The notes under the pieces: model-generated
The model's database searches: none
The model's input: only the letters and a program-made list of their open reading frames with translations
What the model was told of the DNA's origin: nothing
Assembly (NCBI GenBank): GCA_022482625.1
Contig: JAKVOU010000001.1
Location: forward strand, 806,001 to 870,000
DNA from: Spirochaetia bacterium
GTDB lineage: Bacteria; Spirochaetota; Spirochaetia; Sphaerochaetales; Sphaerochaetaceae
Direction of reading: 5' to 3'
Length of the DNA stretch: 64,000 bases
Part shown: positions 50,756-60,335 of the stretch, one piece after another
Position numbering within the stretch: position 1 is the first letter of the stretch
Layout of the letters: every line of letters starts with the position of its first letter
Translations under genes and position numbers: made by a program

Positions 50756-51747
50756 AACCTCTGCATACGATTATCCTTGCCTGTGCCGTTACGGTGACAC
50801 TTATCCTTGTCTTGTTCATTCCATTACCGGTCCATGAGATAGCAGTTGCTCCCTCAACCGGTGCTACCATAAGTCTGACAAACAGCGTAGCAAGCAATGC
50901 CTCATCTGCAGAACAACCCACAGAAGAACAACCCACAGAAGAACAACCTACAGAGGAACAACCTACAGAGGAACAACCTACAGAGGAACAACCTACAGAA
51001 GAGCAGCCTACAGAAGAGCAGCCTACAGAAGAGCAGCCTACAGAAGAGCAGCCTACAGAAGAGCAGCCTACAGAAGAGCAGCCTACAGAAGAGCAGCCTA
51101 CAGAAGAGCAGCCTACAGAAGAGCAGCCTACAGAAGAGCAGCCTACAGAAGAACAACCTGCAGAAGAACAACCTGCAGAAGAGCAACCTGCAGAAGAGCA
51201 ACCTGCAGAAGAACAGCAACCTGCAGAAGAGCAACCCTCAAAGCAACAGCCTGCGGAACAGCAACAGAATAAACAAATTGAAACCAATGACATCAAAAAT
51301 CAAGATAAAAAAGAAAAGACATCAGTAAACAGCAGCACTGAAGAAAAAGACAAGCAACCACCTCTACCTACTACTCCAGCAGTATCTGCAATTACAACCC
51401 AAGCTGCTTCAGTAGAAAGCAAACAAGAAAAACAGACAATGATAAACGGTTACAACGAACTGTCTGCAGTCGATACCGGACCTACATTTGACCGTCAGGA
51501 ACTAGCAAGACGAATTTCCTATCCAGCATTGGCAAAAAGAAGAGGAAAAGAAGGAACAGTACTGCTTCGGCTCTATGTCTCCGATTCGGGACTTGTAGAG
51601 AAAGTGTCTACAGTACAAGACCCTGGATTCGGACTTGCCGAAGCAGCACGAAAAGCTTTCCTAGGCTTCAAGGGCCAGCCAGCCTTGATCGACGGCAAGA
51701 CCGTTCCTGTTACCTTGGTATATCCAATAAAATTTTCTTTGAAATAA
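50752..51747 (+). CDS. tonB: TonB with long pentapeptide-repeat linker
   Basis: A 331-residue protein that spans the periplasm to transmit energy to the outer-membrane receptor. An N-terminal membrane anchor (about 5-27) is followed by a linker dominated by (T/A)EEQP pentapeptides (about 54-163), where other TonBs have Pro-Glu/Pro-Lys runs. A charged Lys/Gln/Thr region follows. The C-terminal TonB domain has ISYPALAKRRGKEGTVLLRLYVSDSGLVEKVSTVQDPGFGLAEAARKAF and ends VTLVYPIKFSLK. It is the last gene of the cobalamin operon; its stop is 1 bp from that of the convergent AraC-type gene. Confidence 0.95.
   Translation: MKPLHTIILACAVTVTLILVLFIPLPVHEIAVAPSTGATISLTNSVASNASSAEQPTEEQPTEEQPTEEQPTEEQPTEEQPTEEQPTEEQPTEEQPTEEQPTEEQPTEEQPTEEQPTEEQPTEEQPTEEQPTEEQPAEEQPAEEQPAEEQPAEEQQPAEEQPSKQQPAEQQQNKQIETNDIKNQDKKEKTSVNSSTEEKDKQPPLPTTPAVSAITTQAASVESKQEKQTMINGYNELSAVDTGPTFDRQELARRISYPALAKRRGKEGTVLLRLYVSDSGLVEKVSTVQDPGFGLAEAARKAFLGFKGQPALIDGKTVPVTLVYPIKFSLK
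50911..51240 (+). repeat. 15-bp coding tandem repeat in tonB
   Basis: Twenty in-register 15-bp units (50911-51210) followed by two imperfect ones encode (T/A)EEQP repeats. Ten consecutive units near 51000-51150 are identical (gagcagcctacagaa). Copy number could change by slippage without frameshift, altering linker length. Confidence 0.95.
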
Positions 51748-51748
51748 A

Positions 51749-52615
51749 TCAGAATACAGTCTTATTTTTCTTCTGTACCGGTACCAAGATCTCAAATGCA
51801 TTTGTCTTCTCACCCCATGCCGTATAACGTTCAATATCGAGGGAATCAGCAAACTCATAACCTGACAGGGGAAGCCATTCTCCCATTATACGTTTGTAAG
51901 CCTCATGGATTGTCTGAGGCATTGGACCGCTTCCAGGGAAAATTGCCCAAGTCTGGGAAGGTACTGACATTTTCGCCAATCCTTGCGGAACTGGTCCACT
52001 GCAGGCCACTGCAATATCATACTCCGCAGAACCTTCGGCCGTTTCCCTGCAAATACCCAGTAAGCCTGTCGGATCCTCATGGATAAGTCCTATCAATTTC
52101 TTCAATACACCATTTTCCTCAATCGTATCCCAAAATCCTGGGATACAGGCATAGAATTCATCGGAACTTTTCTTTCCTGTAAAAGAAATGCCCACAATTT
52201 CAAATGCCGGTCTTGTTTCAATACGATAATCCATCTCATGTGCTCCTTGTATGTTCATGGTAAATTTGATCGGGAGATACGCCTTCAATAACGCACTCTC
52301 ATGTTTTGATGCAGAAGGAGCGATGCCATGTATGCTACGGAATGCCCGGTTGAACGCTGTCGGTGATTCATATCCATATCGCAAGGCAACATCTATCACC
52401 TTTCCGCCTTCTTTCAAATCGAAGGCAGCTTTCGTAAGCCGCCGTCTGCGTATGTACTCGGAAAGGGATACATCTGCAATATAGGCAAACATACGAAGAA
52501 AATGATAAGTGGAACAGCCGGCAATGTTCGCAGCCTTATCATAGGATATTTCGCCATCCAGATGCGATTCAATATAATCGACGGCCTCATTTAACCTTAC
52601 AATCCATGCCTTCAT
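51749..52615 (-). CDS. AraC family regulator with GyrI-like effector domain
   Basis: A 288-residue transcription factor. The N-terminal two helix-turn-helix units are typical: AVDYIESHLDGEISYDKAANIAGCSTYHFLRMFAYIADVSLSEYIRRRRLTKAAFDL and VIDVALRYGYESPTAFNRAFRSIHGIAPS. A GyrI-like/SOUL effector-binding domain follows (FEIVGISFTGKKSSDEFYACIPGFWDTI ... AWGEKTNAFEILVPVQKK). This is the Rob/BmrR-like design that senses small lipophilic compounds. The ATG at 52615 has GGAGG 9 nt upstream. Its target is unknown; the MFS gene next door is a candidate. Confidence 0.92.
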   Translation of the reverse strand: MKAWIVRLNEAVDYIESHLDGEISYDKAANIAGCSTYHFLRMFAYIADVSLSEYIRRRRLTKAAFDLKEGGKVIDVALRYGYESPTAFNRAFRSIHGIAPSASKHESALLKAYLPIKFTMNIQGAHEMDYRIETRPAFEIVGISFTGKKSSDEFYACIPGFWDTIEENGVLKKLIGLIHEDPTGLLGICRETAEGSAEYDIAVACSGPVPQGLAKMSVPSQTWAIFPGSGPMPQTIHEAYKRIMGEWLPLSGYEFADSLDIERYTAWGEKTNAFEILVPVQKKNKTVF

Positions 52616-52898
52616 GGTCACCACCCTCCTGAACACATACAAGTATGCACATGGACATTGTAGTTTTCCTCTCTATCATTGCACGATTCTGCGAGTAAAG
52701 AAAGCAATAAGAAAGCCTTACAATAATACTCAGAAGATAAATCAGATATAATATTTTATATATAACTATATCTTAATACATATTTATACTTAATATATCA
52801 TATCATAATAGTATTTGATTTTATCAAAACAATATATGCAGGACACGGTTTTCAGCCAATCACAATCCAATCCCCCACCATTTCAGCAATCGGGCCTT

Positions 52899-54068
52899 CT
52901 AAGTTTCCTCAAACCGAGGCTGCTGGAAACGCTTGAAAAAGATGATTACCAACAAGGCGGCAATGGCAGCGGGAATACAGAAAAGCAAGAAGAATGTCCT
53001 GTAACCGAAATGCTGAATGACTATTCCGCCTACCATGTCACCGATCATGGTCGGAAGTCCTGACCCGAAGGATTGGCACAGGGATACACCTGCTGCCTGA
53101 TGGGATTTGCTGACCCACTTTGCAACAAACATGATTGTCGCCGGCATATAGAATCCATAGCTCAGGCATTGGGTACATTGTCCCAAGATAACTCCTGTCA
53201 TCGAAGGAACCAAGGCATAGAGCAACAATCTGACGACAGTAGCAAGAGCACTGATCATCAGCATGGTGACCGGAGCCACATCCTTTTTCGACATAAGATA
53301 ACCAGAAAGTACCATACCGAAGATTTCAGTCGTCGCAGCAAGGCTGTTCATCAGCGTAATCTGATCATTCTGGAGCTTATCAACCATATACAAGGAAAGA
53401 TAACCGCTTGCAGACAACCCCAGCCGAGACAATGCCATGATCACCAAACCGAAATAAAATACACTGTTGCACCATTTCTTTCTCGGATTCGGTACGCCTT
53501 TCATCTTCTTTTGCTTCGGACGAATCTCATCCCTTTTTGCAATAAGCAAAGGAACAAAGAAGAGTATCGCCCCGATAAAGATGAACATAAAGATATCATG
53601 GTTGTCATCTACATACGGACGTTTCAGAGCCGTCCACAAAAGGCCAAAAAGGATATAGCCGACCGTACCATAGATCCTGACACGACTATATCTGTATGTA
53701 TCGCCTTCAACCTGCCGCATCGTCGAGACATCCAAGAGGGAAAGCAAGGATTTATAAGTAAAGCCACCCACGCCGATAGCCAGCAATATGATGAAAGTTC
53801 CCGGCAGATAATCAATGGCAAAGAAAGCAACGACCATTATGACCGTGCATAAAAGCATGACAATCTTAAGCCGCCCTGTCTTGTCAACCAAGGAGCCTGT
53901 CACAATGGGACCGATGATGCCGGCACACTCAAAAAGGGCAAGCAAAACACCAATCTGTGCATAGATAAATCCAGAATTCCTGAGCATGATCTGCAGATAC
54001 GGCTGGATGATGCTCGAAGATGCCTGGACAAAAAAATACATCGCGCAAAGTGTAGCCATGTCGCGCAT
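52899..54068 (-). CDS. MFS transporter
   Basis: A 389-residue, twelve-helix transporter of the MFS_1-like/LacY-related group. The loop 2-3 motif is GSLVDKTGRLKIVM, an equivalent of the GxLaDrxGrkxxl signature. RVRIYGTVGYILFGLLW and GYRTFFLLFCIPAAIAALLV are characteristic of nucleoside- or sugar-type MFS proteins. The substrate is unknown. It lies between the AraC regulator and the M29 aminopeptidase, all on the minus strand, but gaps of 283 and 134 bp argue against one tight operon. Confidence 0.85.
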   Translation of the reverse strand: MRDMATLCAMYFFVQASSSIIQPYLQIMLRNSGFIYAQIGVLLALFECAGIIGPIVTGSLVDKTGRLKIVMLLCTVIMVVAFFAIDYLPGTFIILLAIGVGGFTYKSLLSLLDVSTMRQVEGDTYRYSRVRIYGTVGYILFGLLWTALKRPYVDDNHDIFMFIFIGAILFFVPLLIAKRDEIRPKQKKMKGVPNPRKKWCNSVFYFGLVIMALSRLGLSASGYLSLYMVDKLQNDQITLMNSLAATTEIFGMVLSGYLMSKKDVAPVTMLMISALATVVRLLLYALVPSMTGVILGQCTQCLSYGFYMPATIMFVAKWVSKSHQAAGVSLCQSFGSGLPTMIGDMVGGIVIQHFGYRTFFLLFCIPAAIAALLVIIFFKRFQQPRFEET

Positions 54069-54202
54069 TCTAGCGACAATGACAAAACAATTCCAGTAGC
54101 AAAGACACTGCCTGATTCAAAAAAAAACAACCCAGTTTCCCGCTGTTTGCCTCACTGGACAAACAAGCATGGAACTGAGCATAAAAGCAGGAACAACACA
54201 AC

Positions 54203-55408
54203 TTAGATTTGTTGTATGAAGTGCCCTTTTTCCATAATCATGACATGTTTTCCCGTAGCCGTCACAGCCTCAATATCCAGATCCTGGGAACCGACCATAA
54301 AGTCGACATGTACGGAAGACTTATTGCCATTCTTCGTAGCAAAATCCGCATCTCCAAGATTCCTGAAGCAAGGGAAGCCTGTACCGATAGCCATATGGCA
54401 AGAAGCATTTTCATCATAGAGAATTGAAGAAAAAAGCCTTTTTGCCTTGGCGATGGGACTGTCTTCATCGACAAGGGCAATTTCACCTATTCGGGAAGAT
54501 CCTTCATCGACAGACAAAAGTCTTTCAATGGCCTCTGCACCCTTTTTAGCAGAGAAAGTCACGACTTTGCCATCCTTGAATGTAAACCTGACGTTTTCAG
54601 TCATTATACCGTATACGGGAACAGGCTTCGTGGACGTGACATAGCCGTTGCATCGGGTCTTGTCGGGCGTACAGAACACCTCAGCCGTAGGGAAATTCGG
54701 ATAGAACCGACGTCCGTCAGGAAGCATCCCAGGTCCTCCCATCCACATGGCATCAGTATGTAGACCTACAGTCAGGTCGCAAGTACTGCTTGTATAGTGC
54801 AGATGGTCCATACCCAGCGAATTCAGATAAGCACACCTTTTATCAAAGATTACGGTTTCCTTATCCCATGCCGCACAGGGGTCATCTGTATCTAGCCTAA
54901 GAATCGGCATCAGCAATTGCCAAAGTTCTTCTTCAGTCGCGCCCTTGCCGAGGACTTCCTCAGCCCAGGACGGACTTGGAACACAGATGATACACCATGC
55001 ATGTCTGTCATAGTCAAGGTTGTCATGCCATTCCTTGGAAACGGCTCTGATAGCTTTCTGTCTTGCCACGCTTTTGGATACCTCACATCCTTCCATAAAA
55101 TGATTGACTGTATCTATACTCAGAATGGCCCAGTCATTTTTATCGAGGTCAGCATATCTTGCCTCAAGATAATCCGGAATCTTTGCAAACTCTTTTTCAC
55201 TCTGGATGTCCATCCGCACCCGAAGCAACTGGTCATCCCTGATGGAAAAATCAACTTGAAGAGCTCCCTTCGCGTAGGCCCTGGAGGCAACCAACCTCGC
55301 AAAGTCATAGTCTTGCGGAGCACACGTAATGAAAAGCGATTGACCCCTTTTCAAGGCCAGCCCCCTGGTCAGCACAAGGTCCGCATATTTTTCTTGTACA
55401 TTGTTCAT
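54203..55408 (-). CDS. M29 family metalloaminopeptidase (AmpS/PepS-like)
   Basis: A 401-residue cytoplasmic aminopeptidase. Metal-site regions of the family can be seen: TSSTCDLTVGLHTDAMWMGG, FPTAEVFCTPDKTRCNGYV (Glu) and NLGDADFATKNGNKSSVHVDFMVGSQDLDI (His and Asp). It would trim N-terminal residues from peptides. The ATG at 55408 gives the standard start MNNVQEKYADLVLTRGL; the 24 extra residues upstream are not family-like. It is divergent from the LacI-type gene, with the shared upstream region carrying its operators. Confidence 0.93.
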   Translation of the reverse strand: MNNVQEKYADLVLTRGLALKRGQSLFITCAPQDYDFARLVASRAYAKGALQVDFSIRDDQLLRVRMDIQSEKEFAKIPDYLEARYADLDKNDWAILSIDTVNHFMEGCEVSKSVARQKAIRAVSKEWHDNLDYDRHAWCIICVPSPSWAEEVLGKGATEEELWQLLMPILRLDTDDPCAAWDKETVIFDKRCAYLNSLGMDHLHYTSSTCDLTVGLHTDAMWMGGPGMLPDGRRFYPNFPTAEVFCTPDKTRCNGYVTSTKPVPVYGIMTENVRFTFKDGKVVTFSAKKGAEAIERLLSVDEGSSRIGEIALVDEDSPIAKAKRLFSSILYDENASCHMAIGTGFPCFRNLGDADFATKNGNKSSVHVDFMVGSQDLDIEAVTATGKHVMIMEKGHFIQQI

Positions 55409-55609
55409 GGAAAGAAGTATCTGCCAAAGCAGAGAACAATGCAACCCGTAAGTTCGGACACCCAACAATACCAAATTCAAGTCAACAGGTTCTCATAAAC
55501 CTTCTTTCAAGCTCAAAGAAGAAAATAAGAATTCTACCAAGCAATCTGATAAAATAAAAATCAATAAAATAAGTTCATTGCTAAACTAGAGAAATTCATA
55601 ACTAAAGTT

Positions 55610-55691
55610 AATATTAACGTTAATTAACGATAATTTATTGGTATATAATCTTATTAAATCTATCGATATTTTCTAGACAATATTAACGTTA
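55610..55691 (+). promoter_or_regulatory. Promoter with paired LacI-type operators
   Basis: The 13-mer AATATTAACGTTA occurs at 55610-55622 and again at 55679-55691, 69 bp apart. Each contains the palindrome TTAACGTTA(A/T), with the central CG typical of LacI-family sites. A TATAAT at 55644-55649 between them is the likely -10, so the first operator covers the -35 and the second lies near the start of transcription. This points to autorepression of the LacI gene and the ABC genes behind it. Confidence 0.65.
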
Positions 55692-55721
55692 TGCAATACA
55701 CTTCACTTAAAGGCAAGACAA

Positions 55722-56705
55722 ATGAAAACAAAGATGGCTGATATCGCACAGGCACTTGGTATATCTACAATCTCCGTCAGCAGAGCCCTTGCAGGTCAGG
55801 AAGGTGTCAGTGACAAACTGAAGAAAAAGGTCCTGCTCAAAGCCAGTGAAATGGGCTACTGCAGATCAAGAAATCAAAAAGACTATAAAATCCTCTTGCT
55901 TCACCAAAAACCCTTCGTACAAGACAACAGCAATTACAGTTCCATGATCCAAGGAATGGAAAAAGAATTGCAGATGGCTGGGTTTGAATACGACATGGAA
56001 TTTGTAGATAAAGCAACCCAAGCAAAATCGGCTCCCCCACAAAAGATAACAAGGGGTTCCCGTTACGACGGTTTCATATTCATCGGCCATTTCAACAATA
56101 CATACATCAATCTGGTCACCCAAGGTTTACGGAATTGCGTGCTCTATACAGGTTATGCCCCTTCTGCTGACTGTGACAGCATCTGGTACAGCTTCAGCAA
56201 CAGCGGGTACCTTCAATGCAAGTATCTGCTCGACAAAGGGCATAGACGGATAGGTTATATAGGCAACTCCAACGGCTATGCTAGCAAAGAAAAGATTCTT
56301 GGTATCGTCACAGCACTGGAAGAGCATAGCCTTCCAGTGGACCAGGAGCTTTTTGTCTATGGCAAAGACACTGCAGAGCAGCAGATGGTTGAACTCATCC
56401 AGAAAGGAAAAGGGCCCACGGCTATTATTTGTCAATGGGATTACACAGCCATCAGGCTAATCCAATATCTTTTCGAGCAGGACATACATATTCCGGACGA
56501 TGTGTCCGTAGTAGGTTATGGGAATACCGAGATGTCATCGTTCTGCATCCCGGCCCTTACTACAATGGGACTGCATATTGACTTTGCCTGCAAAACATCG
56601 GTTTCCCTCCTCAGGAAAAGACTTGACGAACCGAACAAGCCTGCAGAACATATCCTGATTGACAGTTCATTCATCGAACGGAATTCGGTACGGCCCCTGA
56701 AGTGA
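55722..56705 (+). CDS. LacI family transcriptional regulator
   Basis: A 327-residue repressor. The N-terminal helix-turn-helix MADIAQALGISTISVSRALAGQEGVSDKLKKKVLLKASEMGY is typical. The periplasmic-binding-protein-like effector domain follows (GHRRIGYIGNSNGYASKEKILGI ... DDVSVVGYGNTEMSSFCIPALTTMGLHID). It probably binds a sugar or nucleoside-like ligand. Its stop overlaps the GTG start of the ABC exporter as GTGA, so it is cotranscribed with the transporter, which is unusual for a LacI protein. Confidence 0.94.
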   Translation: MKTKMADIAQALGISTISVSRALAGQEGVSDKLKKKVLLKASEMGYCRSRNQKDYKILLLHQKPFVQDNSNYSSMIQGMEKELQMAGFEYDMEFVDKATQAKSAPPQKITRGSRYDGFIFIGHFNNTYINLVTQGLRNCVLYTGYAPSADCDSIWYSFSNSGYLQCKYLLDKGHRRIGYIGNSNGYASKEKILGIVTALEEHSLPVDQELFVYGKDTAEQQMVELIQKGKGPTAIICQWDYTAIRLIQYLFEQDIHIPDDVSVVGYGNTEMSSFCIPALTTMGLHIDFACKTSVSLLRKRLDEPNKPAEHILIDSSFIERNSVRPLK

Positions 56706-58474
56706 CAAGACAATCATGCAACAAAGCAACACCAACGGGTGAAAGAATCTTGCTGCGTTTTATCAAAGAACACAAGATTTCTTATATTGCCGGCATAGTG
56801 TTCATGCTGTTTTCATCCTATGTTCAGACACTTTTCCCAAAAGTCTTAGGAAACACGGCTGATATCCTAGGTGAAAAAGGCTTCAATCCTGCTGTAGTCT
56901 ATACAAACCTTTATTATATCCTTCTGATTGCAATCGGCACCTTCGCTTTTACCTACCTATGGAGAAACCTTGTCATTGGCAATGCACGGAAACTTGAGTG
57001 CCAACTCAGGGAAAAGCTCTTTGAGCATTTTCAGCAACTTTCCCCCGAATTCTATACCCAGGAAAAAACAGGTGACCTGATTGCCTATGCAATCAACGAT
57101 ATCAACGCAGTACGCAGGACCCTTGGTCCCGCTGCATCCATGTCAATCAACGGCATAGTCGTATGCATATTGTCAATCTACTCCATGGCAAACACAATAG
57201 ATTGGCGCCTTACGTTGCTCTCACTTCTTCCCATGCCCCTGATCGTCTACATCATGTATGTCATCGGAAAAGCTGTCAAACGGAGATTCAAGAAAGTCCA
57301 GGAAACTTTTGCGTCAATCTCAGACCGTGTCAATGAAAACATCAACGGTATCCGCGTCATCAAGTCCTACGTCCAAGAAAGCAAGGAGGTGGAAAACTTC
57401 AGCAAGCTGAATGACCGGATGGTAGAGGCAAACATGGATATGGTCCGTGTATCCGCGTCCCTTTCTCCACTGATTGAACTTTGCTTTACGATGAGTTTCG
57501 TGATGAATCTGATTTATGGAGGCAACATGGTCCTCAAAGGTATGATTTCCTTGGGAGATTTCGTTGCTTTCAATGGTTACCTTGCAATGATACTGGCACC
57601 GGTGCTGTCCATAGGCAAGGTCATTACCATTTTCCAAAGAGGTTTTGCATCTCTTGACAGGCTCAATGGAATACTAGATATCAAGCCACAGATCGAGGAC
57701 AACGGTACGGTCAAAACTTTCCCGTCTTCAGGTTCAGTAAAAATCCAAGATCTTTCCTTTACCTATCCAGGGACACAAAAGAAGACTTTGGATGATATAA
57801 ACATAGAGATTCCTGAAGGCCATACATTGGGAATCATCGGGAAAACGGGTTCAGGGAAAAGCACGTTGGCCAATTTGCTATTGAAAACATTCAATGTAGA
57901 AGACAACAAGATTTTTATCGGAGACACAGACATCAATGAGCTCAAGCTGAATACACTGCGAGGTGGTTTCGGATATGTCCCTCAAGACAATTTTTTATTC
58001 AAGGCATCTATCATTGACAATATAAGTTTCTTTGAGGCTACTTATAGTGATACAGATATCGAAGAAGCCGCTAAGCACAGTTGCATCTATCAGGATATCA
58101 TCATGATGCCCGACGGGTTTGAGACAAAAGTAGGAGAACGCGGAGTCAATCTCTCCGGTGGTCAGAAACAACGCATTTCAATTGCAAGGGCACTGGTACG
58201 TAATCCCGAGATACTTATCCTTGATGATGCCCTCTCGGCAGTAGATACCGTCACGGAAACCAAAATCCTCCACAATCTTCAGGAAGTAAGAAAAGGCAAG
58301 ACGACGATTGTCATTGCAAGCAGAATTTCCACGATCATGGAAGCCGACGAAATCATCGTTTTTGACAAGGGGCGTATCTGCGAAAGAGGAACCCATGAAC
58401 AATTGCTGGGAAAAGGAGGCCTTTACCGTGAAATCTACGACTACCAGTTCAGCAATGAAACCTACCTCTCATAA
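56702..58474 (+). CDS. Heterodimeric ABC exporter, degenerate-site subunit
   Basis: A 590-residue fused membrane and ATPase half-transporter (six helices, then the nucleotide-binding domain from about residue 345). It has Walker A GKTGSGKST, Q-loop VPQDNFLFKASI and signature NLSGGQKQR. Two catalytic positions differ from consensus. Walker B is ILILDDALSAVD, with Asp in place of the catalytic Glu. The switch region is IVIASRIST, with Ser in place of His. This is the pattern of the degenerate half in heterodimeric exporters such as TM287/288 or BmrCD. The start is a GTG that overlaps the LacI stop. The partner gene overlaps its end by about 20 nt. Confidence 0.93.
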   Translation: MTRQSCNKATPTGERILLRFIKEHKISYIAGIVFMLFSSYVQTLFPKVLGNTADILGEKGFNPAVVYTNLYYILLIAIGTFAFTYLWRNLVIGNARKLECQLREKLFEHFQQLSPEFYTQEKTGDLIAYAINDINAVRRTLGPAASMSINGIVVCILSIYSMANTIDWRLTLLSLLPMPLIVYIMYVIGKAVKRRFKKVQETFASISDRVNENINGIRVIKSYVQESKEVENFSKLNDRMVEANMDMVRVSASLSPLIELCFTMSFVMNLIYGGNMVLKGMISLGDFVAFNGYLAMILAPVLSIGKVITIFQRGFASLDRLNGILDIKPQIEDNGTVKTFPSSGSVKIQDLSFTYPGTQKKTLDDINIEIPEGHTLGIIGKTGSGKSTLANLLLKTFNVEDNKIFIGDTDINELKLNTLRGGFGYVPQDNFLFKASIIDNISFFEATYSDTDIEEAAKHSCIYQDIIMMPDGFETKVGERGVNLSGGQKQRISIARALVRNPEILILDDALSAVDTVTETKILHNLQEVRKGKTTIVIASRISTIMEADEIIVFDKGRICERGTHEQLLGKGGLYREIYDYQFSNETYLS

Positions 58475-60263
58475 AGTCCATGGACTTTCAAGGCTTCTCA
58501 GACTGAACCGTCCTCATCTGAAGAAGATCATTCCTGCAGCAATCTGTGCACTTTTGGTAAATGGGGCACTGCTTGCAAAACCTTATATTTTGAAAATCGT
58601 AATTGATGATTTTCTCACGAAACATGTGGTCCAACGCGGATTTTATTCGCTGACAGCAATGGGAATCCTTTACTTTGTCATAGTTGCGTGCAGTGGCATC
58701 TTCAGCATTGTCCAGACAAACCTGATCAATAGAGCTGGCCAGGAAATCATGCATAACCTACGCAATCAGGTTTTCAAGACAATCCAGCTTCTTCCACTCC
58801 GTTATCTGGACAAGGTCTCCTCCGGTGACCTTATCACCAGGGCCACCAATGACGTAGAAGCATTGAGCGAATTATATACGGACGTGTTGATAGGTCTTTT
58901 CAAAGATATATTGCTGGTCATAGGCATCGTTGGAGCAATGCTGGTCATGGATGTGCGGCTTGCGCTTGTCTCTCTTTCCGTACTCCCTGCAATGTTCATG
59001 ATCATCTTCCTGCTAAGGAAAAAAATAAAGCAGAATTTCAGAAAGATGAAAACTCTCATCGGCAAAATCAACGGTCTCATGGCAGAAAACATAGCAGGTA
59101 TGAAACTCATACAGATATTCCATGGAGAACGTGAAAAGAAAACTGCCTTTGTGAAATTGAACGATGCCTATTACAAGTCAACTTCCTATCAAGTCTGGAT
59201 GAACAGTTTTCTCAAGCCGGCAACCATCGTATTTGAAAATCTGGCAGTTGCTCTTCTGATTTGGTATGGAATGGGAAGAATAGCCAACCAGACACTCCAG
59301 ATCGGCATCCTTTATGCTTTTACTTCTTACATCAAACAGTTTCTCTCCCCTATTTCCGATCTTGCCGACAATTATACCAACATTCAATCGGCTCTCGTTT
59401 CCGCCGACAGGATTTTTGAGTTGCTGGATCAGAAAAACAACCTTGAAAACCTTACCAAGGGTACTCCCATAGCTCGTCTGAGTGGAAACATTGAATTCAA
59501 GCATGTCTGGTTTCTCTTACAATGACAAAGATTGGGTCCTCAAAGATATCAACTTCTCCATCGAAAAAGGTCAGACAATAGCTTTTGTCGGGAGAAACAG
59601 GAGCTGGCAAAACGACAATCATCAACCTCATCAACGGTTTCTATAAAATCCAGAAAGGTGAAATTCTGATTGACGGAATCAACATCGACAATATCCAGAA
59701 AGGCAGTTTGAGAAAGAATATAGCAGTCGTACTTCAGGATGTTTTTCTTTTTTCCGGGAACAATAGAAGAAAACATTTCCTTGAATGACAAAATCCCGGT
59801 TTCTACCATCGAGGATGCTCTGTTGTTTTTAGGTGCTAAGGATTTCGTCAACGGACTTCCGGGAAAAATCAACGAACCGGTGATGGAAAAAGGTTCCACT
59901 TTTTCTGCAGGACAACGCCAGTTGCTTTCCTTTGCACGGGCAATCGCCCATGATCCTTCCATCATCGTACTTGACGAGGCTACTGCAAACATTGATTCAC
60001 ATACTGAGGCTTTGATCCAAAAAGCCATAGAAAACATTTCCCGAAACAGAACTACATTGGTCATTGCACATAGGCTTTCCACGATACGGGATGCAGATGT
60101 CATCATCGTCATGAAACATGGCTGTATCATGGAAACAGGAAACCATACCCAGCTTATGGAAAGGAATGGTTACTATAGACGCATGGTCCTTGCAGGAATC
60201 CATGGAAATGACAACCCACCCTTTTCTACCCTTCCATATCGTCCTGAATACTTGCTATCATAG
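58455..60263 (+). pseudogene. Heterodimeric ABC exporter, consensus-site subunit with three +1 frameshifts
   Basis: If frame-corrected, a ~600-residue ABC exporter half. Membrane part: MKPTSHKVHGLSRLLRLNRPHL onward. Nucleotide domain: [50 protein letters not shown] with the catalytic Glu, and TLVIAHRLST with the switch His. Three extra bases break it: near 59512 (T in GGTTTCTC), near 59592 (G in GTCGGGAGAAAC) and near 59752 (T in a six-T run). The original frame is regained after the third. As written, the product ends before Walker A. It would pair with the degenerate subunit encoded upstream. The ATG at 58455 overlaps that gene; an ATG at 58395 is an alternative. Confidence 0.85.
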
Positions 60264-60335
60264 AAAGTAATTTCAGTTTCGCCCTTGACTTTTTCCTTGG
60301 CCTACTGTTTCCTTGACTCTATCTAAGGAGTAACC

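Noticed and set aside
50911-51240. CRISPR-like regular repetition
   Set aside because: The units are contiguous 15-mers without spacers and encode the TonB linker.
50694-51296. A 200-codon minus-strand frame of CSSVG repeats
   Set aside because: It is the antisense of the tonB pentapeptide repeat; the repeat keeps all frames open.
53073-53852. A 259-codon plus-strand frame
   Set aside because: It is antisense to the MFS transporter, whose motifs and membrane pattern are clear.
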